DNA of 6,779 bases from contig JBMNNQ010000070.1 of assembly GCA_050942615.1 (NCBI GenBank), positions 1 through 6,779 of the forward strand, in the 5' to 3' direction. Both the position numbers and the translations under genes were made by a program. The notes under the pieces were generated by a model. The model saw only the letters and a list, made by a program, of their open reading frames with translations, was not told the origin of the DNA and searched no databases. This DNA is from JAAZMI01 sp050942615. Lineage in GTDB: Bacteria; Bacillota; Dethiobacteria; DTU022; UBA8154. Positions 1 through 6,417 of the stretch are shown here, in pieces (position 1 is the stretch's first letter; every line of letters starts with the position of its first letter).

Positions 1-325
1 GGCGATCTCCTTCAACAATTGCTTCTAATAAATTGGCTGCTGCTGGGTAGGGGCTTTCTATATTATTGTTGCAGAGCCAGCCTTGTAAAGCATAATAAAT
101 AGCCATGTGTGGATTTTCCTGCAGTTTTCCCTTAGCCTGTGCCCGCAGGGTGGCTATTGACTGTCCTAGCCCGTTAATGAGGATTGAAGCCGGCATGTTT
201 TCGGCTGTGGAGACAAATTTTTCCCTATGTTCCTTATTGTTTTGATATATTTGTAAGGCAGTTTTAATCTGTTCCAAAGCATGTTTTGCCCGTTGTTGCT
301 GTAGGGTTTGTTTTTGGGCGCCCAC
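1..325 (-). CDS. cmr5: Cmr5, small-filament subunit of the type III-B effector (partial, C-terminus beyond window)
   Basis: The first 108 codons are visible; the gene runs off the left edge of the window. Cmr5 is the small alpha-helical subunit that forms the inner (minor) filament beside Cmr4 and helps hold crRNA and target RNA; it has no catalytic role. The sequence fits: a Gln/Ala/Lys-rich first helix (QQQRAKHALEQIK), then the family hallmark ENMPASILINGLGQSIATL at residues about 43-61 (family pattern: Pro, then NGLG, then a helix), and a helix ending ALQGWLCNN. The start is GTG at 323-325: an in-frame TGA lies three codons upstream, so no longer start is possible, and GGGGTGA at 332-338 sits 6 bases ahead. 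It begins 2 bp after the cmr4 stop, so the two are probably translationally coupled. Family proteins are roughly 120-170 residues, so only the end should be missing. Confidence 0.9.
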   Translation of the reverse strand, partial: MGAQKQTLQQQRAKHALEQIKTALQIYQNNKEHREKFVSTAENMPASILINGLGQSIATLRAQAKGKLQENPHMAIYYALQGWLCNNNIESPYPAAANLLEAIVEGDR

Positions 326-327
326 TT

Positions 328-1167
328 TTATTCACCCCCACTATTTATAAAAGTTACTGCACACCAGCCCTGCCCTACGGTTTCATTGCCACCAACTTGT
401 AGGTAAGGATGTTTTTCAAACATTTTAACCAGGGAAAACAGGGAATCCTTTTCACCGGGGCGGGAAAGGAAAAGAGCGTAAAATAGGGTGTCGGGGGGAA
501 TGGTTTCTTCATACCAAAGGTTTTGGCTGATCTTTTGTTCATTTAATAAATTGCGTGCGCTTACTGCTAGAGCATATCTGGCAAAAAAGACAAATTCATT
601 GTCGTTTAATATAACTATGTTTTCCTGTAGACGCTGTTTTACTGAAGAATGTTTAATCAGGGGTGCAATTGTTTCAGCTATTGGTTTTACCGGCTCTGAT
701 GCAACAATTTCAAAGTGAAGATCTTCAAGGTAGAGCCGGCCCTTTCCATATGTTGCGGCTTCTGCTTCTTGCAAGTTTCTTAGGGGTTGGAGGTCAAAGG
801 CTTTTACCGGTACCCCCGCCAGTTGGCAGTCCCGTTGGTAACGTTCCAATAGGTAAGGGCAGGTCACCCACTTGTAATGGCTGTTAAGGGATCGGACTGG
901 TAATAGTAGTAGCCGACCGTCGGTAACGGCAATAGCCCCAGCCTGTTCTGTGCTACCAAATACTTTTTCAATTTCAATATCTGTTAAACCAACTCTTTGG
1001 TGTTGTTTCGCTGCATCTAACAGTGCACCTTTCAGGCTGGAGCCAACAATCACCGGATAGTCAGTAATCTTTTCACGGGCAACCGGAAGATCGATTGTAC
1101 CGGCCACTTGTCCTGTTCCCGGGTGCAAATTGGTTTCTGCAAGCATCCCCATAATTGTACTGAACAT
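328..1167 (-). CDS. cmr4: Cmr4, backbone RAMP subunit and target-RNA nuclease of the type III-B complex
   Basis: A 279-residue Cmr4 (Cas7 group), full length for the family. Several copies form the main filament along the crRNA; each cuts bound target RNA at 6-nt intervals. Visible hallmarks: LHPGTG (14-19), IDLPVARE (25-32), the RAMP motif GSSLKGALLD (42-51), VFGS (69-72), the strand/helix AGAIAVTDGRLLLLPVRS (76-93), ETIPPDTLF (221-229), and the C-terminal Gly-rich loop GGNETVGQGW (259-268). Asp26 in IDLP falls at the position of the catalytic Asp26 known from Pyrococcus furiosus Cmr4, so RNA cleavage should be intact. The ATG at 1165-1167 is preceded by GGGAGGT about 9 bases upstream. Met6 and Met8 are possible but less well placed. 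It starts 2 bp after the cmr3 stop and ends 2 bp before cmr5, in the middle of the coupled cmr block. Confidence 0.96.
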   Translation of the reverse strand: MFSTIMGMLAETNLHPGTGQVAGTIDLPVAREKITDYPVIVGSSLKGALLDAAKQHQRVGLTDIEIEKVFGSTEQAGAIAVTDGRLLLLPVRSLNSHYKWVTCPYLLERYQRDCQLAGVPVKAFDLQPLRNLQEAEAATYGKGRLYLEDLHFEIVASEPVKPIAETIAPLIKHSSVKQRLQENIVILNDNEFVFFARYALAVSARNLLNEQKISQNLWYEETIPPDTLFYALFLSRPGEKDSLFSLVKMFEKHPYLQVGGNETVGQGWCAVTFINSGGE

Positions 1168-1169
1168 CT

Positions 1170-2318
1170 CTAATCAACCTCCCATTTTCCTATTAATATC
1201 TGACCATAACCATAAGGCAGGGCTGCTTCATCGCTGATGCATTGCCCATGCAAGGCTTCTGCCTTTTCTTTTTCTTCTACAGCAGCTTCGAAAAACCAGG
1301 TGCTGCCGGGCGGTAGATAAGGCTGTAAAGGGCGTGGTTTATTATTTTTCAAATCCCAGCCGCCATAAAGCTGCGGTTTACCTATACAGGCACTGATGCA
1401 CTTCCCAGGCGCATTGGCAGGGCCTTCCCTGATAAGCCGTTCCATATTGTCGGCAGGACAGGCCGTAATCAGGGAAATGGTAAAACGAATTTTTCCATCT
1501 CTTGATTGCACTAATGGGGGGTGTTGGGGAAGTAAATCTAAATATGTTTCAGGTGTGATGGAATTTATTTCTACTGCCGCCAGGCGCCCCTCCCCGCCTA
1601 ACGGTACAACTTTTTTCAAAAAACTCGGCCGTTCAGCTGGCAAGCCGTTTACAACCACGCTTATTTTCAGATGGTACTCTGGACGGATATGTTCTGTTCG
1701 ATAAAGGTTATGATTTTCAGCAGTACGGGTTTCAGTGTTGCTTTTTAACCCGATTCGGGGTTCCTCCTGCCACAGGCTTTCTTTTTTGTACATTCCCCGG
1801 GGGGAGGGGTTTTTGCCTTCGGCAGTTGCCGTATAGCCTGCACGTGTTAAATAAAAAATACCTGCAGGGCGTGCCCCTTCCAGTTTTGTATCCTTTTTTA
1901 TGCGGGGCAGGCATACTGTGGCACCCAGATCACAGCTTAGCGTTTCCCCTGGTGCCAGGAATGCTGTTAATGTTTCAGAATCTGTGCCCGGTGTTTCTTT
2001 AACCAGCAAATACAACGGGGCCGGGAAAAGATATTCTTCTGCATTGTTTTTATCTGATTTAACTAGGTGCGGCCCCCTGAAAGATAACTGGCCTAAGCTG
2101 CTAGTGTCACCAAGTTCTGCGGGCCATGCAGCGTTTTTTCCAGGATGCCATCCCCACGTAGATGCTAGGGCGCTACGAATAGCGCCTTGAAGTGTACTCA
2201 TTGGTGGGGGGAAAAAGCTGGTGATACGGCTATGCCCCCCCTCACCGGCGTGGAAAGGCTGTCCTGTACGGAAAAAACCAGTATCGAGCAAGGTGAAAAT
2301 CCAGTTTTGGCTAATCAT
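1170..2318 (-). CDS. cmr3: Cmr3, crRNA 5'-tag-binding RAMP subunit of the type III-B complex
   Basis: A 382-residue Cmr3 (Cas5 group), complete. It pairs with Cmr2 to form the base of the complex and grips the 8-nt repeat-derived 5' tag of the crRNA. Visible motifs in order: FFRTGQPFHAGEGG (15-28) followed by FPPPMSTLQGAIRSAL (36-51), the N-terminal signature of the family; FPAPLYLL (98-105); EPRIGLKSNTETRTAE (186-201) with LYRTEHIR (205-212); LGGEGRLA (240-247); LYGGWD (307-312); LPPGSTWFFE (325-334), and the C-terminal Gly-rich LPYGYGQILIG (357-367). The ATG at 2316-2318 overlaps the cmr2 stop as ATGA, and AAGGGGTGG lies about 5 bases upstream, supporting translational coupling. No frameshift or missing segment is apparent. 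Assignment rests on motifs, not on a search. Confidence 0.95.
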   Translation of the reverse strand: MISQNWIFTLLDTGFFRTGQPFHAGEGGHSRITSFFPPPMSTLQGAIRSALASTWGWHPGKNAAWPAELGDTSSLGQLSFRGPHLVKSDKNNAEEYLFPAPLYLLVKETPGTDSETLTAFLAPGETLSCDLGATVCLPRIKKDTKLEGARPAGIFYLTRAGYTATAEGKNPSPRGMYKKESLWQEEPRIGLKSNTETRTAENHNLYRTEHIRPEYHLKISVVVNGLPAERPSFLKKVVPLGGEGRLAAVEINSITPETYLDLLPQHPPLVQSRDGKIRFTISLITACPADNMERLIREGPANAPGKCISACIGKPQLYGGWDLKNNKPRPLQPYLPPGSTWFFEAAVEEKEKAEALHGQCISDEAALPYGYGQILIGKWEVD

Positions 2319-4225
2319 TTTTCCACCCCTTTCTCTATGAGGAATTTAACTAAAAATATGCTTTCCAACTGGTACCTTTTCCAATCCCGGCAAAGCTTGC
2401 CATCCTGATCCCTCCAGTAACGGTGACAAAGTTTTAACAGTTGCTGCATTTTTTCTTGGGCTTCCTCATAAGTTGTTTTTGTGTTGCTACTGATATATTC
2501 AGCTGTAAGGAGAGCTTTCAAGTCATCTTCAGATAAAGAAAGCCCATTTTTTTCATCATAAAAAAGAGCTAAACGGTTCTGAATATTATAGAAAAAACTA
2601 TTACTGAATTCTGTTTGTTTCCCTTCATCCCCAATTTCCTTTTGTAAACGTTGCCCAAAATCATCAAGAATATTAACTTTATATTTTTGATCTAGAATAA
2701 ATTCCCAAGGCGCAGACCAGGTAAGGACCCTGCCTACACTTTTCCAGATGGTAATGGCCAGGCTGTCCCGCCCGCCTTTATTTTTGGCAACTTCAGTGAG
2801 GAGGCGCTGTGCTTCATAGTATACTTCAGTAAACGGGGTGGTGAAATGGGCGTAGACTATTGCCCCAGAAATGGTGGCTTGGGGAATTTCGGTAGAAAAT
2901 GATTCCAAATAAGTACGGTGCAGTGATGTTGCGGCTGCTAAAGCATTTTCTAAAGGTAACAAGGCCAGCACATCGTCACCGCCAGCAAAGACAGTGATGC
3001 CGTTTTCTGCTTCAACAATTTGAGGTACCTTCCGGCTGAATTTATTTAATGAGCCACTGATTTGCTTTGTTTTTGTCGCATGTTTTTGCAAAAGGGCACC
3101 AAGCCGATCACCGTCCATCAAGAGCATGGCGTAAAAAGGTGAAGGTGGTGTGGTGTTAAGATCTGTAAGATTTTTAATTAATTCCTTTCTTAGTTTTTCA
3201 GTTTCAACTGCAGTACCTTTTGGATTATCCCACAGGTTGGGATTTTCTAAGGCGGCTTTGAAAAAACAGTTTCCACCAAGGGAAGCAAATTCTTTAGCGT
3301 GTGGATGTTTTGCCAGCACCTCTTGAAGGGCTGGAAACAGTTCCGGGTTTTCCTGGCCTCTGGTATCTGGCAAACGTGAAGCGCGGTTGGCATAAAGCCT
3401 TGCTTTTTCAGGTTCCCCGGCGGCAACCTGTTCCAGCCAATTTATTGCTGCAAGGTAGGGCGTTGAAGGGTAGCCGGTGGGCACTTCATAAAATACCTTT
3501 GCTGCAATGCGTGGAAAAAGCCTTTTAATAAAAGCAATGGCGCAGAGCCTTTCATTTTCTGCTAAGTCGTAAAAACCCACCTGCTGTCTTACAGCTTTCC
3601 AAAACTGTGTTTGTTTTTTGCGGTTATGAATGCGCAAATAACCTGAAAGTTCCTGAAGATCACCAAAAAGAGTACATTTATCCCCGGGTTCTGTTGCAGG
3701 AAAATAAGTGCGCCAATTTTTGCGTTGTTCCAGAACGGCGGGATTTTCACCAAAAACCCAACTGATTTCCCAATAGTTATTGGTTTGCCTTTCCCAGATT
3801 TCCCTTGTAGAGTTGCCCTTGGCAATTGGTGCTAGAAAACGATCCCAAACCGTTTCTGCCAAGCGGTACCATTCATCATTAACGGCTTGCACACATTTTT
3901 CCGGGTTAAAAGTGTCTGGAACCCTGGCACGAAACCTGTTAGGCAGTGTTGCAACCAAGCCTTGGTTACCGTTGGGGGTCATTTTTTTACCATTTCTATA
4001 ATCCATAATTGTTTGTAAAAGCGGATCGGTAATCTTGTCGTTACTTTCTGCAACGGCAGGTAGGATTAGTTTTCCTCCATTTTGTTCAAGTATTTTTGCC
4101 ATGGCCTGCCCGGACAGGTAAGATAGTAAAAAGGAGCCTGTCCAGAAGTCACGCGTTTTTCGCCCGCGGGCAATGAAATCCTGCACGGGGCCTAAAGAAA
4201 AATTTAAAATTTTTGTTTTATTCAT
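2315..4225 (-). CDS. cmr2: Cmr2 (Cas10), HD-less palm/cyclase subunit of the type III-B complex
   Basis: A 636-residue Cas10-family large subunit (numbering from the ATG at 4223-4225). When target RNA is bound, proteins of this family convert ATP to cyclic oligoadenylates. The protein opens directly with FSLGPVQDFIARGRKTRDFW (9-28), which begins the first palm-like part; in HD-containing homologues such as P. furiosus Cmr2 an N-terminal HD nuclease domain of about 200 residues precedes it. It is absent here and cannot be hidden upstream, because cmr1 occupies that space. The catalytic second palm is intact: LLMDGDRLGALL (368-379) and FAGGDDVLALL (413-423), with GGDD at 415-418. A zinc-finger-like segment CTLFG (184-188) appears degenerate. 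C-terminal residues (about 500-636) are helical. Start choice: ATG overlaps the cmr1 stop as ATGA with GGTGG-type ribosome sites 7-10 bases upstream. An in-frame TTG two codons earlier (4229-4231) is less likely. Confidence 0.96.
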   Translation of the reverse strand: MNKTKILNFSLGPVQDFIARGRKTRDFWTGSFLLSYLSGQAMAKILEQNGGKLILPAVAESNDKITDPLLQTIMDYRNGKKMTPNGNQGLVATLPNRFRARVPDTFNPEKCVQAVNDEWYRLAETVWDRFLAPIAKGNSTREIWERQTNNYWEISWVFGENPAVLEQRKNWRTYFPATEPGDKCTLFGDLQELSGYLRIHNRKKQTQFWKAVRQQVGFYDLAENERLCAIAFIKRLFPRIAAKVFYEVPTGYPSTPYLAAINWLEQVAAGEPEKARLYANRASRLPDTRGQENPELFPALQEVLAKHPHAKEFASLGGNCFFKAALENPNLWDNPKGTAVETEKLRKELIKNLTDLNTTPPSPFYAMLLMDGDRLGALLQKHATKTKQISGSLNKFSRKVPQIVEAENGITVFAGGDDVLALLPLENALAAATSLHRTYLESFSTEIPQATISGAIVYAHFTTPFTEVYYEAQRLLTEVAKNKGGRDSLAITIWKSVGRVLTWSAPWEFILDQKYKVNILDDFGQRLQKEIGDEGKQTEFSNSFFYNIQNRLALFYDEKNGLSLSEDDLKALLTAEYISSNTKTTYEEAQEKMQQLLKLCHRYWRDQDGKLCRDWKRYQLESIFLVKFLIEKGVEK

Positions 4226-5424
4226 GGCCAAACCACCACCTTGCCTTGGCTAAACGCCGGGCGATCCATAAAGTCAGTAATGTTACAGTAATCTTCATTG
4301 CAAGCAACTTCTACCGTATTGAACATTCCACTGCGGCGGTTTGAAGCGGTGATCCTTATTTTTTCATTAACCGGAAGAAAAGTTGCCGGAAGTAATGTCA
4401 GGACAGCAGCATAATTGTTTTTGCCTAATGCATGGATATGGATAAATAGTGGGCTGGCACGGCGGTTATAGTCCTTATTTGCAGGGGCAATATCAACTTT
4501 ATCCCTGGTTGAAATAAAAAAATAATTGTGGGGCAACCCAAACACCACCCGGCGTGGGTGGGTATTTATTTGTTTTCCCTTACAAAAATCTAGTATCAAG
4601 TCATGATCATCAGCAAAAACTTGTTCTGCCGCACTCTGATCAGGTAAAATATGGTTTCCCTGATCTTTACGCCCATAGCTTCGATAACGCAGTATTTCGT
4701 AACCAATGTCGTTTAAAAGCCTGCATGCATCGCTACCGGTATTGGCAATCCAGACACGGCTTTGCCCGCTAAAGGCTGTATATTCAGGCAGTGAAACATC
4801 TGCCTTATCCAGGTTTATTTTTTGGAGTAATTCTTTCTGTTGCTCCTTGAGCTTTTCGACTGTAGCCGGTTTTTCCCAGGTTTCTTCATTGTTATAAATT
4901 AATGACTCCAAAGAGAGTGAACCGAAACCTTTGCGTGATCGTGCCCCAGCAGCACCAAAAAGACCCAATGCTTGCAAAGACAACGGTAAAAAGAAAGCCA
5001 AGTCCTCTGGCGCATCTTTTTTTGCTTGAATCCTTACTGTAAAACTTCCCCCTGGTTTAAAGTAGGGTCTGACTTGAATTTCAGTTTTTCTCCCCCCGGG
5101 TATACGCTTTTCTTGAACGACACCTCGGCCCAGGTAAAGTAAACCATGGCAGTTTCGCCAATTTTCACCGGTATTCATTACGGGAAGGTCGTTTTGTTCA
5201 TGTAAACCCAGTAGAAAAGAAGATTGCTTTTTTGTACTGCCAAAAATATCTTCTTCAAGGTTCTTTACTGCCCCCGGTTTTTTTAATTTTGGCAGTGCAA
5301 CAGCACGAAACCAGAAACGGAGCAGCCCTTTTAAGGTTGGGGGCCGCAGCTCTACATTTACATTTGGTTCTGCCCCACCCATAAAAAGAGGTGTTGTTAC
5401 CCGGTAAGTTGCATCCCAATACAC
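4222..5424 (-). CDS. cmr1: Cmr1, 3'-end RAMP subunit of the type III-B complex
   Basis: A 400-residue Cmr1 with two RAMP-like halves, full length. Cmr1 sits with Cmr6 at the head of the complex, where the 3' end of the crRNA and the incoming target RNA bind. Motifs (numbered from GTG): TPLFMGG (11-17), LRPPTLKGLLRFWFRAV (26-42), EEDIFGS (57-63), the Gly-rich loop GLFGAAGARSRKGFGSL (164-180), VFGLPHNYFF (304-313) and ASPLFIHIHAL (333-343) in the second half. I place the start at GTG 5422-5424: an AAGGAGG box lies at 5436-5442, 11 bases upstream, and the first beta strand begins at once, as is usual for Cmr1. The open frame extends 20 codons further to a TTG at 5482-5484 that has no ribosome site, so that longer form is unlikely. 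The stop codon overlaps the cmr2 start as ATGA. It lies 115 bp after cas6, with a possible promoter of its own in between. Confidence 0.95.
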   Translation of the reverse strand: MYWDATYRVTTPLFMGGAEPNVNVELRPPTLKGLLRFWFRAVALPKLKKPGAVKNLEEDIFGSTKKQSSFLLGLHEQNDLPVMNTGENWRNCHGLLYLGRGVVQEKRIPGGRKTEIQVRPYFKPGGSFTVRIQAKKDAPEDLAFFLPLSLQALGLFGAAGARSRKGFGSLSLESLIYNNEETWEKPATVEKLKEQQKELLQKINLDKADVSLPEYTAFSGQSRVWIANTGSDACRLLNDIGYEILRYRSYGRKDQGNHILPDQSAAEQVFADDHDLILDFCKGKQINTHPRRVVFGLPHNYFFISTRDKVDIAPANKDYNRRASPLFIHIHALGKNNYAAVLTLLPATFLPVNEKIRITASNRRSGMFNTVEVACNEDYCNITDFMDRPAFSQGKVVVWP

Positions 5425-5435
5425 CTTTCTGAATC

Positions 5436-5442
5436 CCTCCTT
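5436..5442 (-). promoter_or_regulatory. Ribosome binding site that fixes the cmr1 start
   Basis: AAGGAGG on the minus strand is a near-perfect Shine-Dalgarno sequence 11 bases before GTG 5422-5424. It is the strongest ribosome site in the window and lies inside the 20-codon N-terminal extension that the longest open frame would imply, which argues that the extension is not translated. Confidence 0.75.
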
Positions 5443-5455
5443 AATAATATTTTGT

Positions 5456-5484
5456 CTAATATTTTTAACCCCATGAAATGACAA
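5456..5484 (-). promoter_or_regulatory. Candidate sigma-A-type promoter upstream of cmr1
   Basis: On the minus strand TTGTCA (5484-5479; 5 of 6 matches to TTGACA) is followed after exactly 17 bases by TATTAG (5461-5456; 4 of 6 matches to TATAAT). Initiation would fall near 5449, just ahead of the AAGGAGG box of cmr1. The spacing is ideal but the -10 box is weak and the area is AT-rich, so chance is a real possibility. If real, it would let cmr1-cmr6 be transcribed separately from csx15-cas6. Confidence 0.35.
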
Positions 5485-5539
5485 ATGAACACAATAATGG
5501 ATTGAAAATTCCTTTTGAAGATATTATTTCTGTTAAAGA

Positions 5540-6292
5540 CTATTTCTTAGTTTTCAAAACACAACACCCGTACCCCTGTGAATTTTTTGCACCTAAGCCG
5601 GCATTAAGGGCAATTTGTAGCAGATCAGGATCGCCTTGCAGCCTGTAGTCGCCCATCCAGCCTTTAATAATAAAATTTTTATAGTTCGTCACTTTAAGAT
5701 CCTTTTCTGTAACGTTCAAAGGCTCTATGGCAAAATGTTTTTCCAGCGGAGGACCGCCATGGATCAGTTTATACTTCTTTGTCAGGTTGGCATGGATCAG
5801 TTCGCCAAATTTCGGTTCAAGGGGTGAATAATAGTAGGTATAGCTGCGGCCGTCAGCAGAAGGTAGGGTGCTGTATACTGTAAGCGGGGAAAACATGCGT
5901 ACAGCAATACTTTCTTGTTTCACTTTTGGCTTATTAATGTCAATTTGGCTTACCTCAAGTTGGATCCTGCCCAGGCGTATGCGCCCTTGGCGTAGGAGTC
6001 CGGTTCCCAGTTCCTGTAAAATAAAGGGGATTGGTGAGCAAATTAACAGATGCAGGGGAGGGGTTAATGTTAGCTCTCTTTTTTTCTGATGGAACCGTGC
6101 TTTTTGCCCCATGAGGCGGGAAAAGGTGAAAAGTTTAAACCGGCGCTTTTCAAATGGAAAACCGTGTTCATGCAGATATTTACGCAGAAAAGGATTTTCC
6201 ATGCTTTTATAAATCAGGCCTTGCACTAAGTGGTTATAGTGTATCGGCAGTTGAATTGGACCGTCGGCTTGCAGGGTAAGGTTTAACTGCAT
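5540..6292 (-). CDS. cas6: Cas6, CRISPR precursor-RNA processing endoribonuclease
   Basis: A 250-residue Cas6 (RAMP fold, usual family length). It binds the CRISPR repeat and cuts it without metal, leaving the 8-nt 5' tag that type III complexes use. Features numbered from the ATG at 6290-6292: NHLVQGLIYKSM (20-31), YLHEHGFPFEKRRFKLFTFS (39-58) containing His41 and His43, of which one is the likely catalytic histidine (the family usually places it in an LH..G context), FSPLTVYS (134-141), FGELIHANLTKKY (162-174), and the C-terminal Gly-rich loop NAGLGAKNSQGYGCC (230-244) that contacts RNA. The ATG is chosen because AGGGGTGA lies 4 bases upstream (6297-6304) and the first strand starts at residue 2; the open frame extends 29 more codons to 6379 but these residues look unrelated to Cas6. 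It is flanked by gaps of 125 bp (to csx15) and 115 bp (to cmr1). Confidence 0.95.
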   Translation of the reverse strand: MQLNLTLQADGPIQLPIHYNHLVQGLIYKSMENPFLRKYLHEHGFPFEKRRFKLFTFSRLMGQKARFHQKKRELTLTPPLHLLICSPIPFILQELGTGLLRQGRIRLGRIQLEVSQIDINKPKVKQESIAVRMFSPLTVYSTLPSADGRSYTYYYSPLEPKFGELIHANLTKKYKLIHGGPPLEKHFAIEPLNVTEKDLKVTNYKNFIIKGWMGDYRLQGDPDLLQIALNAGLGAKNSQGYGCCVLKTKK

Positions 6293-6296
6293 TTTG

Positions 6297-6304
6297 TCAC
6301 CCCT
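6297..6304 (-). promoter_or_regulatory. Ribosome binding site that fixes the cas6 start
   Basis: AGGGGTGA on the minus strand, 4 bases before ATG 6290-6292. It selects a 250-residue Cas6 over the 279-residue open frame, whose extra N-terminal part would include the two palindromes of the csx15-cas6 gap. Confidence 0.65.
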
Positions 6305-6334
6305 ATAGAAAAAGTTGATTTTGTGCATGTCCAT

Positions 6335-6348
6335 AAAACCCGGGTTTT
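6335..6348. repeat. Perfect 14-bp palindrome AAAACCCGGGTTTT
   Basis: Read directly: AAAACCC followed by its exact complement GGGTTTT with no spacer, about 43 bp ahead of the cas6 start in the csx15-cas6 gap. A spacer-free palindrome is a poor hairpin but a plausible binding site for a dimeric regulator. No run of T follows on the minus strand beyond the arm itself, so I do not call it a terminator. Function unknown. Confidence 0.45.
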
Positions 6349-6355
6349 TTGCATA

Positions 6356-6374
6356 AAGGCTTTTTAAAAACCTT
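6356..6374. repeat. Imperfect palindrome AAGGCTTTTTAAAAACCTT
   Basis: Arms AAGG-TTTTT and AAAAA-CCTT match except for one unpaired C at 6360. It lies 7 bp from the 14-bp palindrome in the same gap between csx15 and cas6. Being A/T-rich it may be chance; it could equally be part of an operator or a curved promoter region. Confidence 0.3.
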
Positions 6375-6417
6375 AACAACGGGGTTTCTTTATAAAAAGC
6401 GGCAGCCTGTTTGTTCT

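Noticed and set aside
488..887. Open frames on the plus strand (here and around 1396-1704, 1900-2408, 3301-3528, 3780-4001, 4554-4897, 5636-6089)
   Set aside because: All lie opposite well-supported cmr/cas6 genes, show no recognisable motifs and have composition typical of antisense shadows.
1732..1914. Short extra minus-strand frames inside cmr3, cmr2 (3589-3825) and csx15 (6440-6622)
   Set aside because: They overlap genes with strong family motifs in another frame and have no ribosome site or family resemblance.
4222..4231. Frame error joining cmr1 and cmr2
   Set aside because: The overlap is the ordinary ATGA stop-start form, repeated at cmr2/cmr3 (2315-2318), and both proteins end and begin as their families do.
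5425..5539. Possible CRISPR repeat or terminator in the cas6-cmr1 gap
   Set aside because: No sequence recurs at spacer-like intervals anywhere in the window, and no stem with a following T-run was found here; the AAAA/TTTT pairing near 5512-5520 is too weak.
5758..5802. 12-bp direct repeat CATGGATCAGTT at 5758-5769 and 5791-5802
   Set aside because: The copies are 33 bp apart in frame and simply encode two LIH tripeptides within cas6; no array or further copies follow.
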